Below are positions 52,076 to 60,866 of a DNA stretch of 64,000 nt, in pieces; the first letter of the stretch is position 1, and each line of letters begins with the position of its first letter. The position numbers and the translations under genes were made by a program. Below the pieces are notes generated by a model. It made no database searches. It was not told where the DNA came from and saw only the letters and a program-made list of their open reading frames with translations. Source of the DNA: Flavobacterium sp. Root935 (GTDB taxonomy: Bacteria > Bacteroidota > Bacteroidia > Flavobacteriales > Flavobacteriaceae); NCBI RefSeq assembly GCF_001429295.1, contig NZ_LMJL01000012.1, forward strand, positions 886,598-950,597. The letters run 5' to 3'.

Positions 52076-53200
52076 TTAAATATTTTTCAAACTCTCAATC
52101 AGCCAATCGACATCTTCTTTGGTGTTGTAATGGCTAAATGAAATTCGAAGATTGGGCAATTTTAGATCTTCTTCAGAAAGCATTTCTTTTAAAACATGCG
52201 AAGGTTTAATACTTCCAGACTGGCAGGCACTTCCTCTCGAAACTGCAATTCCTTTCATATCTAAACTAAAAAGAAGCATTGAAGTTTTATCTGATGAAAA
52301 AGGTAAAATGATATTAATGATATTATAAAAATCATCTTTTTTTCCATTAATTCTAAAATCAGGAAAATGACTTTCAAGCTGATCAATAAGATATTTTTTC
52401 AATTCTAAAATATAGTTTCTTTCCTCATCTAGTTTTTCATACGAAATAGACAAAGCTTTTGCCATTCCGGCAATTTGGTGTACTGCTTCGGTTCCTGCGC
52501 GAAGACCTTTTTCTTGTTCTCCACCAAAAAGTAACGGCTGCAAACCTGAGTTTTTTCTAACAAAGGCAAATCCGATTCCTTTTGGTCCGTGAAATTTATG
52601 CGCACTAGCCAAAATGAAGTCAATGGGGGTCTTTTGCAAGTCGATTTCAGTTTTTCCGACAGACTGGACTGTATCAGAATGAAACAAGGCATTATACTGC
52701 CTGCAAATAAGGCTTACTCTTTCTAAATCTAAAATTGTACCTGTTTCGTTATTAACATGCATTAAACTAACTAATGTCTTTTTCTCATCAGATAATAGAT
52801 TAGACAAGTGCGTTAGATCTAAACTTCCGTCAGCATTTACCTTTACATAATCAACCTGAATATTGTATTCTTCCTGCAGCGCCAAAACAGTATATAGAAC
52901 AGCGTGATGTTCAATTTTAGAAGTAATAATTCGCTCAACTTTCAAATCTTCAACCGCAGAACGCAGAATCCAATTATCCGCTTCAGTTCCGCCAGAAGTA
53001 AAAATTATTTCTTGGGCAGTACACTTGAAATGTTTCGCAATACTTTTTCTGGAAAGCTCTACTATTGTTTTGCCATTTCGTCCAAAACTATGTGTAGACG
53101 ATGGATTACCAAAATCCTCAACCATAATTTTTGTTATTTCCTGAATTACTTCGGGACGTATTGCAGTTGTTGAGGCATTATCTAGATATACTTTTTTCAT
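52076..53200 (-). CDS. iscS: Cysteine desulfurase
   Basis: 374 residues from MKKVYLDNASTT. IscS/NifS class: LDNASTTAIRPEV at the N-terminus, GTEADNW, PLP lysine in SAHKFHGPKG, and the reactive persulfide Cys in RGSACQSGSIKPSHVL (loop of the longer IscS/NifS type). It removes sulfur from cysteine for iron-sulfur clusters and tRNA thiolation. No iscU/sufU beside it. The symbol is by class; nifS-like naming is equally valid. Confidence 0.92.
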   Translation of the reverse strand: MKKVYLDNASTTAIRPEVIQEITKIMVEDFGNPSSTHSFGRNGKTIVELSRKSIAKHFKCTAQEIIFTSGGTEADNWILRSAVEDLKVERIITSKIEHHAVLYTVLALQEEYNIQVDYVKVNADGSLDLTHLSNLLSDEKKTLVSLMHVNNETGTILDLERVSLICRQYNALFHSDTVQSVGKTEIDLQKTPIDFILASAHKFHGPKGIGFAFVRKNSGLQPLLFGGEQEKGLRAGTEAVHQIAGMAKALSISYEKLDEERNYILELKKYLIDQLESHFPDFRINGKKDDFYNIINIILPFSSDKTSMLLFSLDMKGIAVSRGSACQSGSIKPSHVLKEMLSEEDLKLPNLRISFSHYNTKEDVDWLIESLKNI

Positions 53201-53287
53201 CGGGACAAAGTTAAGAAATATCAATTGTCAATTCTTAAATATCATTTGCCATTTTTTTCACTATTTTTGACCCAAATAAATTTTACG

Positions 53288-54277
53288 ATGAAAAAATATG
53301 CTTCTCTCCTATTATTTGCTTTTTTATTAAACGGCTGCGATGATGGAGATTTAACTGTAGAAACAATAGATTTTGAAAGCGTTACAACTTCTCAAGCCTG
53401 CGATCCATTAACCAATACTTTAATTTATAAATTAAAAAATCAAGAAGCGCTTTTACTGCAATTGCCAGAAACTGCGGGAATTGTTAATGATCCTGGAACT
53501 TATGAGTATCCAATTGACTCAAAAGGTAACGGACAATATCGTGTAGTTTATAGAGCTTATGATGGCGCTGTTGCAACTGCTAATATTTGTGGAGCAATTC
53601 CGCCAAGTACTCCTAAAGTTACAGAAGAATGGCTTGCAACAGATGGTATAATTACAATTGAAACTTCACAAATCGAAAAACCAAATACAACTGATGATGG
53701 TTCACGCATAACAGGTTATGACCATAGTATTATAATCAAAAATGTAACATTTGCTAAACCGTCTGGAAACCAAACTCAGGCTCAATATGTTTTTGGAACC
53801 TACAGTACAACTGTAACTCCTGCTAGTTTAGTTTTCAAAACTAATACTAATGGTACGGCTTACGAATGTGGAGATCTTAAAAAAGTATATAATTACAACA
53901 ACTCTTTTTATTTGACAATTGATGACATAGATCCTGCTTTAATTGTAAATACAGATACACCAGCAAACCAGCCTAGAACGAGTTTAATTACTGCATCAAT
54001 GAATAAGGTTTATTATAGAACAGCAAAGGCAGAGACAGGTTCTTTTTCAGAAGCATATATCTGTAATCCGACATCTACACCTGCAATTGACGAAACGTGG
54101 AGTGGTCAACTTGGGGTAGCTGGAACAAGCGGAATTATAGAAGTAACAACAACACACGTTGCACAAGTTTACACACACACGATAGTTCTTAGAAATGTAA
54201 TTTTAGAAAAAGGAAATAGCCATTTTAAACTGGGAAGCCGTTTTCTTTTAGGAAACATCGAAAGAACTGTTAACTAA
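53288..54277 (+). CDS. Unrecognised lipoprotein with duplicated domain
   Basis: 329 residues from ATG 53288; a GC lipobox FLLNGC (Cys17) shows lipoprotein processing, and the acidic CDDGD just after the Cys could act as a surface-export signal. The mature part contains repeated blocks of similar order: IICNPTSTPAIDETWSG resembles ICGAIPPSTPKVTEEWLA, each followed by GIIEVTT.. or GIITIETS.. and HTIVLRNV or HSIIIKNV, so the protein is internally duplicated. No family recognised. Surface or periplasmic; function unknown. Confidence 0.75.
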   Translation: MKKYASLLLFAFLLNGCDDGDLTVETIDFESVTTSQACDPLTNTLIYKLKNQEALLLQLPETAGIVNDPGTYEYPIDSKGNGQYRVVYRAYDGAVATANICGAIPPSTPKVTEEWLATDGIITIETSQIEKPNTTDDGSRITGYDHSIIIKNVTFAKPSGNQTQAQYVFGTYSTTVTPASLVFKTNTNGTAYECGDLKKVYNYNNSFYLTIDDIDPALIVNTDTPANQPRTSLITASMNKVYYRTAKAETGSFSEAYICNPTSTPAIDETWSGQLGVAGTSGIIEVTTTHVAQVYTHTIVLRNVILEKGNSHFKLGSRFLLGNIERTVN

Positions 54278-54320
54278 AAAAATATAGATTTTCGACGAAA
54301 ATCAAAAAAATAATTCTTAC

Positions 54321-54384
54321 AAAAAACGTCTGTTTTTCAAAACTGGTTTAATACTAAAGCAGATGGAAAAACAGACGTTTTTTT
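54321..54384. terminator. Bidirectional terminator
   Basis: Perfect 18-bp stem AAAAAACGTCTGTTTTTC / GAAAAACAGACGTTTTTT with a 27-nt loop between the convergent lipoprotein and Smr genes. Confidence 0.85.
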
Positions 54385-54423
54385 ATGCTCAAAAATAATC
54401 GATTTTAAGCTTCTAAATTGGTT

Positions 54424-54975
54424 TTATTTATTGTTTTGTCTAAAATAAACTTCGGTTGCACCAAGACCGTATTTTTGATAATTGGCATCTTGAAAATCAA
54501 TTCCGTCATAACGACCTAATAAAAAATCAAGTTCGGCTTTTAAAATTCCTTCGCCGACACCGTGAATAAAAACGATTTTCGGAATGCGGTTTCGAATCGC
54601 AAATTCGATATGTCTTTTTGCCGTTTCTGTCTGTAATGTCAAAATATCATAATTGGACATTCCGCGTTTATTAGGAACCAATTTTTCGATATGCAAATCA
54701 AATTCTGGAACACCAACATCCCGCTTTTCTTTCTTTTCTTTAACAAAACTTCTAGGTTTTGGCTCTGTTTTTTCTTTTGAAACTTGATCTAAATCTATTC
54801 TTTTAATAGAATTCATTAAATCACTGGAATCTTGAATCTTAAGCAATTCATTGACAAAAAATGTCATCATAAATCCATCTTCAGTTTCTATCAAAACCTC
54901 GTTATTTTTAACCGAAACTACCGTTCCGTTTATGGCTTCATCAAGTACAGAAACCTTATCTCCTTTTACCAGCAT
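54424..54975 (-). CDS. Smr-domain protein (DUF2027/Smr type)
   Basis: 183 residues from MLVKGDKVSVLD. The N-terminal ~70 residues form an SH3-like barrel (GTVVSVKNNEVLIETEDGFMM). A Lys-rich linker follows. The C-terminal Smr domain has FDLHIEKLVP, then HIEFAIRNRIPKIVFIHGVGEGILKAEL, the HGxGxG-type motif of MutS2/Smr nucleases. It may nick or bind nucleic acid, possibly on ribosomes. It follows a 57-residue membrane protein gene by one base. Confidence 0.85.
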   Translation of the reverse strand: MLVKGDKVSVLDEAINGTVVSVKNNEVLIETEDGFMMTFFVNELLKIQDSSDLMNSIKRIDLDQVSKEKTEPKPRSFVKEKKEKRDVGVPEFDLHIEKLVPNKRGMSNYDILTLQTETAKRHIEFAIRNRIPKIVFIHGVGEGILKAELDFLLGRYDGIDFQDANYQKYGLGATEVYFRQNNK

Positions 54976-54976
54976 C

Positions 54977-55150
54977 CTACTCTTCTTTATCGTTATTTTT
55001 ACTTGGTGTTTTTGCACTTAGCTGCATCATTCCGAACATGAAAACTACAATTGCAATGATCATGATATAGATGTTTTTTTCTTCTGAAACCTGTTCGTAA
55101 AACGCAACCGAAATCGCAAGAATCATTATTATAATTTTAAAAGCTTTCAT
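54977..55150 (-). CDS. 57-residue membrane protein upstream of the Smr gene
   Basis: Short frame from ATG at 55150 to TAG at 54977: MKAFKIIIMILAISVAFYEQ, then a second hydrophobic helix IYIMIIAIVVFMFGMMQL and a polar KTPSKNNDKEE tail. Two-helix inner-membrane protein. The stop is one base from the ATG of the Smr-domain gene, so they are probably translated together. The coupling and sensible membrane layout support a real gene; function unknown. Confidence 0.7.
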   Translation of the reverse strand: MKAFKIIIMILAISVAFYEQVSEEKNIYIMIIAIVVFMFGMMQLSAKTPSKNNDKEE

Positions 55151-55256
55151 CAATTCAAAGTTTAAGATTTCAAAAGTATAAAACTTTCAAGTAGTACTTC
55201 TATCCTGTGCAAAACGTTTGTCATATTTTTTTAGTAAAATTGCAAAAAGATCTGTC

Positions 55257-55541
55257 ATGACTTTAGAGAAATATATGATCCCATGTTTGTTCAAAACCAT
55301 CTTCGGTTTCGAATGTTTGGGCTGTGGTTTTCAGCGGTCATTAGTCTTACTTTTTCAAGGTGAATTTTCAGCTGCTTTTAAAATGTATCCAGCAATATTT
55401 ACCTGTCTTTTATTATTTGGTTTTATAGCGCTTCATTTTTTAGACAAATCTAAAAATTACAAAAAATTAGTTTGGAGAATGGCAGCTGTAAATTTCATTT
55501 TTATGCTTGGAGGTTATTACTTCAAGCACTTTTATTTTTAG
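55257..55541 (+). CDS. DUF2752-family membrane protein
   Basis: 94 residues from MTLEKYMIPCL. CLFKTIFGFECLGCGFQRS holds the family motif (CPxCGxTR in most, here CLGCGFQRS), followed by LFQGEFSAAFKMYPAIF and two membrane helices. DUF2752 proteins are small inner-membrane proteins of unknown function. Divergent from the 57-residue protein gene. Confidence 0.85.
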   Translation: MTLEKYMIPCLFKTIFGFECLGCGFQRSLVLLFQGEFSAAFKMYPAIFTCLLLFGFIALHFLDKSKNYKKLVWRMAAVNFIFMLGGYYFKHFYF

Positions 55542-55544
55542 ATT

Positions 55545-55650
55545 TTAGTCCCGAAGCCTCGGGATAGATTTTAGATTTTAGATTTTCTAAAAAATCGCTT
55601 CGCTCTTTTTTGGAATTTGGGATTTTAAAAAATTGGAATTTTAAGAACCT
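55545..55650. repeat. Intergenic hairpin and TAGATTTT repeats
   Basis: CCCGAAGCCTCGGG (55550-55563) is a small GC-rich palindrome, unusual here, followed by three direct copies of TAGATTTT and an imperfect AAAATCGCTTCGCTC segment. It lies between convergent genes and may double as a terminator. Confidence 0.6.
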
Positions 55651-56352
55651 TTATTTCTTAATCTGATCCAAAATATCATTCATCATCTCGATTTGCACTT
55701 TCTGAATTTCGATTAATTCTTGCTGCTGATGCATAATCAAATGATCGATTTTATCATGGATCATTCTAATTTCTAATTCAGACTTTAGATTAATCATATA
55801 ATCTTTTTTAGCTCGATTCCTATCTTTTTCTTCTTGGCGGTTTTGACTCATCATAATCACCGGCGCCTGCAAAGCTGCTACGCAAGAAAGAATTAAATTT
55901 AAAAGAATAAACGGATACGGATCAAAACCTTTATTTAAAAGAATATAAACATTGGAGCCGATCCAGATAGCAATAAAAACGACAAACGAAATAATAAAAG
56001 TCCAGCTTCCGCCAAAATCGGCTACTCTATCAGCTACTCTTTGTCCTAAGTTTCGAACTTCTTCTTCGTCTTCAACAATACTTACTATTGATTTATCTTG
56101 TTTTAATGAAGAAATAACACTTTTCTCCATTGCCGAAAGCGCTCCAATTTCTGTCGAAAGATAATTGGAAATATATTGCTGGCGATAAACATTTAATTCG
56201 TTTACAGCGATACAATCGTCATCATTAAAATCAGGAAATTCTTTTTTGATTAAACCCAAAATAGGATCATGAATTGATTTACCACAGATTTTTTCGTTTT
56301 CACTAAATGGAAGTCCCGAAATTGCACTCTTAAATGTTTTATTATTTTTCAT
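55651..56352 (-). CDS. DUF1003-family membrane protein
   Basis: 233 residues. N-terminal part includes a small Cys/His patch (ENEKICGKSIHDPI), then RVADFGGSWTFIISFVVFIAIWIGSNV and DPYPFILLNLILSCVAALQAPVIMMSQNRQ, the two helices and linker of DUF1003, followed by a long C-terminal coiled coil (~170-233). Function unknown. Sits alone on the minus strand. Confidence 0.9.
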   Translation of the reverse strand: MKNNKTFKSAISGLPFSENEKICGKSIHDPILGLIKKEFPDFNDDDCIAVNELNVYRQQYISNYLSTEIGALSAMEKSVISSLKQDKSIVSIVEDEEEVRNLGQRVADRVADFGGSWTFIISFVVFIAIWIGSNVYILLNKGFDPYPFILLNLILSCVAALQAPVIMMSQNRQEEKDRNRAKKDYMINLKSELEIRMIHDKIDHLIMHQQQELIEIQKVQIEMMNDILDQIKK

Positions 56353-56542
56353 TTTGATATGTTTTGAAAGCTAATTTACGCAATTAACTTGGTAAGAAAC
56401 ACATAAAAAAGAAGTGTTTAGAATTCGTTTTTTATCACAAATACAACTATCTAAACAAAATTTCTTTAGTTAAATCGTGACTTTATTTCCAAAAAACACC
56501 TTACTTTTAACGTTCCAAAATTATTCATTCATTTTTACCATT

Positions 56543-57334
56543 GTGACAAAAGACACTATCATACAAAATATAAAGGCCTTAAAGAGCCATTCGCACATAA
56601 ACTACGGTATTAAAACCAAAACAGAAGACTTTACAGAAAAGCTTTTTTACACTCTTTTTGATTCAAATGCAATTTTAGAAGAAAGCATTGATGAATTGGA
56701 AAAATGCTTTAAAGAAATCGCTGTTTTAGCCTGCAAAAAACCACAAAATTTATGCGGTTCTATGTGGGATAGATTTTTAGAAAAACTTCCAAGCGTTTTA
56801 GAAAAATTAAACCAAGATGCCGAGTACATTTTAGAAAACGATCCTGCCTCAAATAGTATCGATGAAGTTTATCTGGGATATCCTGGTTTTTACGCTATAG
56901 CTATTTATAGATTAAGCCATGAATTGTACCATTTAGATTTACTTCTGTTTTCTCGATTAATGAGCGAATATGCACATAGGATTACAGGAACAGATATTCA
57001 TGCCGGAGCAAATATTGCATCGCCATTTTTCATTGACCACGCTACCGGAATTGTAATTGGAGAAACTACTGTTATCAAAAAACATGTAAAAATTTATCAA
57101 GGTGTTACGCTTGGTGCATTAAGTGTGAGCAAGGATATGAAAAATGCTAAAAGACATCCTACCGTTGAAGCGAATGTGTGTATTTATGCCAACGCAACAA
57201 TTTTAGGCGGAGAAACGGTAATTGGAAAGAACAGTGTTATTGGCGGAAATTCATGGGTAACTAAATCTATCCCTGAAGATTCCATCGTATTAAACACCAC
57301 CACAACAGAAGTCAAAATAAAAGAAAAAAAATAA
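56543..57334 (+). CDS. cysE: Serine O-acetyltransferase
   Basis: 263 residues from GTG 56543; another GTG at 56477 would add 22 hydrophobic non-conserved residues. N-terminal helical domain, then a hexapeptide beta helix with catalytic TGTDIHAGANIASPFFIDHATGIVIGE (in parts, His in DIHAG and DHATG) and KIYQGVTLGALSV. It makes O-acetylserine from serine and acetyl-CoA. Its TAA stop shares its last base with the ATG of cysM (TAATG), so the two steps of cysteine synthesis are coupled. Confidence 0.94.
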   Translation: MTKDTIIQNIKALKSHSHINYGIKTKTEDFTEKLFYTLFDSNAILEESIDELEKCFKEIAVLACKKPQNLCGSMWDRFLEKLPSVLEKLNQDAEYILENDPASNSIDEVYLGYPGFYAIAIYRLSHELYHLDLLLFSRLMSEYAHRITGTDIHAGANIASPFFIDHATGIVIGETTVIKKHVKIYQGVTLGALSVSKDMKNAKRHPTVEANVCIYANATILGGETVIGKNSVIGGNSWVTKSIPEDSIVLNTTTTEVKIKEKK

Positions 57335-58221
57335 TGGGTCCACAGAAATTATTAAACCTAATTGGAAATACTCCTTTAATGGAAACTGTCAATTTGGTTA
57401 AAAATAAAAATGTAAAACTTTTGCTAAAACTCGAAGGAAATAATCCTGGAGGAAGCGTAAAAGACAGGGCAGCTTACAATATGATCGCTGCCGCATTAGA
57501 AAGAGGTGATATTAAAAAAGGCGATAAATTAATTGAAGCAACCAGCGGAAATACTGGAATTGCACTGGCAATGATCGCTCAATTATTTGGCATAGAAATC
57601 GAATTGGTTTTACCTGAAGATTCCACAAAAGAGCGCACACAAACAATGCGTGCTTACGGCGCTACAGTTATTTTAACCCCTGCCAGCGAAGGAATTATTG
57701 GTTCACGAGATTATGCAGACAAAAAAGTAGCACAAGGCGGTTATTTAATGTTAAATCAGTTTGCCAATGATGATAACTGGAAAGCGCATTACAAAACAAC
57801 CGGTCCTGAAATATGGAACGATACTGAAGGAACTGTTACGCATTTTGTTTCGGCAATGGGAACTACTGGAACTATTATTGGAACTTCGACTTATTTAAAA
57901 GAAAAGAATCCAAATGTGCAGATTATCGGCGCTCAGCCAAGCGATGGATCACAGATTCCTGGAATTCGTAAATGGCCGGAAGAATATCTTCCGAAAATTT
58001 TTGATGCTTCTAAAGTTGATACTGTCGTGGATGTAAGCGAAGAAGAAGCACGCCAAATGACCAAAAGATTAGCATTAGAAGAAGGTGTTTTCGCGGGAAT
58101 GAGCAGCGGAGGTTCTGTTGCCGTTGCCTTAAAAATTGCAGAACAATTAGAATCTGGTGTTATAGTTGCCGTTATCTGCGACAGAGGCGATCGTTATTTG
58201 TCTTCGGATTTATTTGATTAA
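57334..58221 (+). CDS. cysM: Cysteine synthase (O-acetylserine sulfhydrylase B type)
   Basis: 295 residues. PLP lysine in EGNNPGGSVKDRAA, substrate loop EATSGNTGIALAM, phosphate loop MGTTGTIIGTS, and the CysM-like QIPGIRKWPEEYLP insertion. It condenses O-acetylserine with sulfide (or thiosulfate) to make cysteine. Translationally coupled to cysE; the products may form the cysteine synthase complex only if the CysE tail ends in Ile, but here it ends in Lys, so complex formation is doubtful. Confidence 0.94.
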   Translation: MGPQKLLNLIGNTPLMETVNLVKNKNVKLLLKLEGNNPGGSVKDRAAYNMIAAALERGDIKKGDKLIEATSGNTGIALAMIAQLFGIEIELVLPEDSTKERTQTMRAYGATVILTPASEGIIGSRDYADKKVAQGGYLMLNQFANDDNWKAHYKTTGPEIWNDTEGTVTHFVSAMGTTGTIIGTSTYLKEKNPNVQIIGAQPSDGSQIPGIRKWPEEYLPKIFDASKVDTVVDVSEEEARQMTKRLALEEGVFAGMSSGGSVAVALKIAEQLESGVIVAVICDRGDRYLSSDLFD

Positions 58222-58334
58222 AAAAAGATACTAAGAAACTAAGTTACTAAGGTTCTAAGATTTTAAACACTAAAACTTAGAATCTCAAAAAAACTTAGAA
58301 CCTTAGCAACTCAGAAACTTAGAACCTCAAAAAA
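58222..58334. repeat. CTTAG-type intergenic repeat
   Basis: Runs of ACTAAGAAACTAAG, GGTTCTAAG and complementary CTTAGAACCTTAG, CAGAAACTTAGAACC can fold into an imperfect hairpin. The same wording occurs at 52047-52075, 63617-63655 and 63718-63755. Confidence 0.65.
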
Positions 58335-59321
58335 ATGAACTACAGAAAACTAGGAAAAACAAACTTTAATATATCTGAAATCTCTCTTGGCACTTGGCAG
58401 GTGGGAGGAAAATGGGGTTCGGGTTTTGATGATAAAACCGCAGATGAACTTTTAAATACAGCAATAGACAACGGCGTTAATTTTATCGATACAGCCGATG
58501 TTTATGAAAACGGATTAAGTGAAACCGCTGTCGGCAGAGTGGTTCGATCTCGATCTGAACGAATTTATGTTGCTACAAAATGCGGACGCCAGATCAATCC
58601 TCATGTCAATGAAGGATATACTCCAAAAGTCCTTCAAAAATTCGTAGAAGACAGTTTAAAAAGAACTGGTTTAGAGACCCTAGATTTGATTCAGCTGCAC
58701 TGTCCGCCCACTGAAGTTTATTACCGTCCTGAAATCTTCGAACTTTTTGACCGTTTAAAAGACCAAGGAAAAATACTTAACCTTGGTGTAAGTGTCGAAA
58801 AAGTTGAAGAAGCCTTAAAGGCAATAGAATATTCGAATGTAATGACTGTTCAGATTATTTTCAATTTGTTCCGCCAGCGTCCTTCAGAATTATTTTTCTC
58901 AGAAGCCAGAAAAAAAGATATTGGCATTATTGCCAGAGTTCCTCTTGCAAGCGGACTTTTAACGGGTACATTCAGCGAAAAAACAGTTTTTGAACCTCAG
59001 GATCATCGTAACTTTAACCGTAACGGAGAAGCTTTTGATAAAGGAGAAACTTTTTCTGGAATTGATTATGAATTAGGTTTAAAAGCAGTTGAAGCCCTAA
59101 AAGCATTATTCCCAGAAACGCCAAACCTCGCTCCTATTGCTTTACAATGGATTTTGAGTTTTAAAGAAATAAGCTGTATTATTCCCGGAGCATCAAAAGT
59201 AAATCATGTTTTATCAAATTTATCGGTTTATGATACTCCAAAATTAACTGTAGAGCAGATTTCGGAAATGAATAAAATTTATGATGAATTTATAAAACCT
59301 TCTGTTCATCAGCTTTGGTAA
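58335..59321 (+). CDS. Aldo/keto reductase
   Basis: 328 residues. Opens NYRKLGKTNFNISEISLGTWQVGG; catalytic Asp-Tyr in FIDTADVYENGLSE, Lys in YVATKCGR, His in LIQLHCPP; C-terminal IPGASKVNHV binds NADP(H). It resembles the YajO/Tas-like group. It reduces carbonyl compounds; the native substrate is unclear. It lies downstream of cysEM but is separated by the repeat, so co-transcription is uncertain. Confidence 0.93.
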   Translation: MNYRKLGKTNFNISEISLGTWQVGGKWGSGFDDKTADELLNTAIDNGVNFIDTADVYENGLSETAVGRVVRSRSERIYVATKCGRQINPHVNEGYTPKVLQKFVEDSLKRTGLETLDLIQLHCPPTEVYYRPEIFELFDRLKDQGKILNLGVSVEKVEEALKAIEYSNVMTVQIIFNLFRQRPSELFFSEARKKDIGIIARVPLASGLLTGTFSEKTVFEPQDHRNFNRNGEAFDKGETFSGIDYELGLKAVEALKALFPETPNLAPIALQWILSFKEISCIIPGASKVNHVLSNLSVYDTPKLTVEQISEMNKIYDEFIKPSVHQLW

Positions 59322-59612
59322 TATTTTAAGTTTTTTTCTTTCATAAATACGCAGCCTTGCACAAATCCAGAAGATTGGGCATATATGAAACTTGATCCTT
59401 CTGGCTGCTCAGGATATATTATGTATTCTAAAAAAATAGACTTAGCTGTTTTTCAGAAAAAAATTGACAAGTACATTAATACTAGAGGAAAAATATATTC
59501 TAAATGGGGATTATATGCAGACTATGCAGATTGCGTAATGGTAATACCTCCAACAGGAATAGAATGTATAGATGAGAAACCAACGTTAGTATTTGGGGTT
59601 TATACAAAATAA
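59322..59612 (+). CDS. Unrecognised short protein, possibly 5'-truncated
   Basis: An ATG at 59385 gives 75 residues, but the same frame is open from 59322, directly after the aldo/keto reductase stop. It reads NTQPCTNPEDWAYMKLDPSGCSGY upstream of and across that ATG, in protein-like composition and without another start codon. The rest (SKWGLYADYADCVMVIPPTG) has several Cys and Trp. This suggests the C-terminal part of a once longer exported or lipoprotein gene. No family recognised; function unknown. Confidence 0.5.
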   Translation, partial: YFKFFSFINTQPCTNPEDWAYMKLDPSGCSGYIMYSKKIDLAVFQKKIDKYINTRGKIYSKWGLYADYADCVMVIPPTGIECIDEKPTLVFGVYTK

Positions 59613-59660
59613 AAAAAAGGTTATATAAGATTTACAAAACAATCTTAATAACCTTTTTTA
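59613..59660. terminator. Bidirectional terminator
   Basis: Stem AAAAAAGGTTATATAAGATT / AATCTTAATAACCTTTTTT (small bulge), 8-nt loop, between convergent genes; it touches the histidine kinase stop. Confidence 0.8.
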
Positions 59661-60707
59661 TATATCAAATTCAATTCTAAATTCAGCACCTTTGTTCTTG
59701 CCGTCACTCGAAGCCGTTAATCGGCCTTTGTTACGTTCTATTATTTTCTTGCATAAATACAAGCCAATTCCCGTTGAACCTTCATTAGCAGTTCCTAGTC
59801 GGCTCATTTTGGTAAACTTTTTAAACAATTCCTCAATCTGATTTTTATCGAAACCAATTCCAGAATCTTTTACCGTTAAAATCAATTTTGAATCTTCTGA
59901 AAAAATTCTCACTTTGATTTCACTGTCAAAATAAGAGAATTTCACGGCATTGCTTATTAAATTCACTAAAACCTGAATCAAAAGACCTTCGTCAATTTTA
60001 AGTTTAGCTTCAACACATTCTAAGATTAAATTCAATTTTATCTTTTTATCAAATAAACGCTGTTCTACCTGTTCATTAATAAAAGGAAGGATATTAGGAA
60101 ACAAAATCGTTTTTGTATCTGAAGTTACTTTTACAACTTGATCCTGCTCGTTTAAAAGCTTAATAAAATTATCAATATATCTAAATTGAAGATTGGTTGA
60201 CTCACAGATTAATTCTGCAAGGTTTTTAACTGATTCTGATGGATTTTCGCTTATAATTAATTGAGCCAAACCCTGCGGATTTCCAGCAAAATTCTTTAAA
60301 TCATGCGAAAGCATATAAACTAAATCTTGTTTTTCATTAATAAAACTCTCGGCTTCGTAAATCGATTCTTGAATATTGCATAAAAGGAGTCCAGCTTCAT
60401 CTGTATATTCTGTCGGCAAAACAGACAATTTTCTCAAGTTTCGGTAATCATCTAATGCTTTTGATGCAGTTGCAATAGGTTTAATTAACTTATTTAAAAC
60501 TAAAAGTGTTATCGCCGTTGCCAGCAAAGTCATTATTAAAGAAAAAACGAGAATTGAAGTTGGAGAAATACTGTATTTAAAATACAATACAAAAAATAAT
60601 ATTCCGATTAAAGGAATATGAATCCCTATAAAAGCAACAAATAAAAATTTGAATGCATAACTTTTTTTCAGAAAGCTGATTTGTGAGAGCGCGTGATACA
60701 ACTTCAT
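59658..60707 (-). CDS. Sensor histidine kinase
   Basis: 349 residues. Two membrane helices (~20-42, 48-72) with almost no periplasmic loop, a HAMP-like linker, then a dimerisation/phosphoacceptor helix (YMLSHDLKN, His at ~135) and an ATPase domain with N box LISNAVKFS, G1 DSGIGF, and G2 GSTGIGLYLC. It autophosphorylates in response to a membrane or cytoplasmic signal. No response regulator is adjacent, so it is an orphan kinase. Confidence 0.93.
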   Translation of the reverse strand: MKLYHALSQISFLKKSYAFKFLFVAFIGIHIPLIGILFFVLYFKYSISPTSILVFSLIMTLLATAITLLVLNKLIKPIATASKALDDYRNLRKLSVLPTEYTDEAGLLLCNIQESIYEAESFINEKQDLVYMLSHDLKNFAGNPQGLAQLIISENPSESVKNLAELICESTNLQFRYIDNFIKLLNEQDQVVKVTSDTKTILFPNILPFINEQVEQRLFDKKIKLNLILECVEAKLKIDEGLLIQVLVNLISNAVKFSYFDSEIKVRIFSEDSKLILTVKDSGIGFDKNQIEELFKKFTKMSRLGTANEGSTGIGLYLCKKIIERNKGRLTASSDGKNKGAEFRIEFDI

Positions 60708-60832
60708 AAAAAGAGGACAATATGGTAGGTTGAAATTCTAATTTTATTAGGATTATTATGCAAACAAAATTAGCTTTTAAAGTTTACTAAACTAATTTTT
60801 TGAAGAATTTCTAAAATATTTTTAAAATTAAA

Positions 60833-60862
60833 TTTGTAAAAGTTTTCAAAGGCTTATTTTTG
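60833..60862 (+). promoter_or_regulatory. Predicted promoter of rlmD
   Basis: TTTG (60833-60836), 18-bp spacer, TATTTTTG (60855-60862), only 4 bases before the ATG, so the mRNA leader would be very short or a later start is used. Confidence 0.5.
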
Positions 60863-60866
60863 CGCT

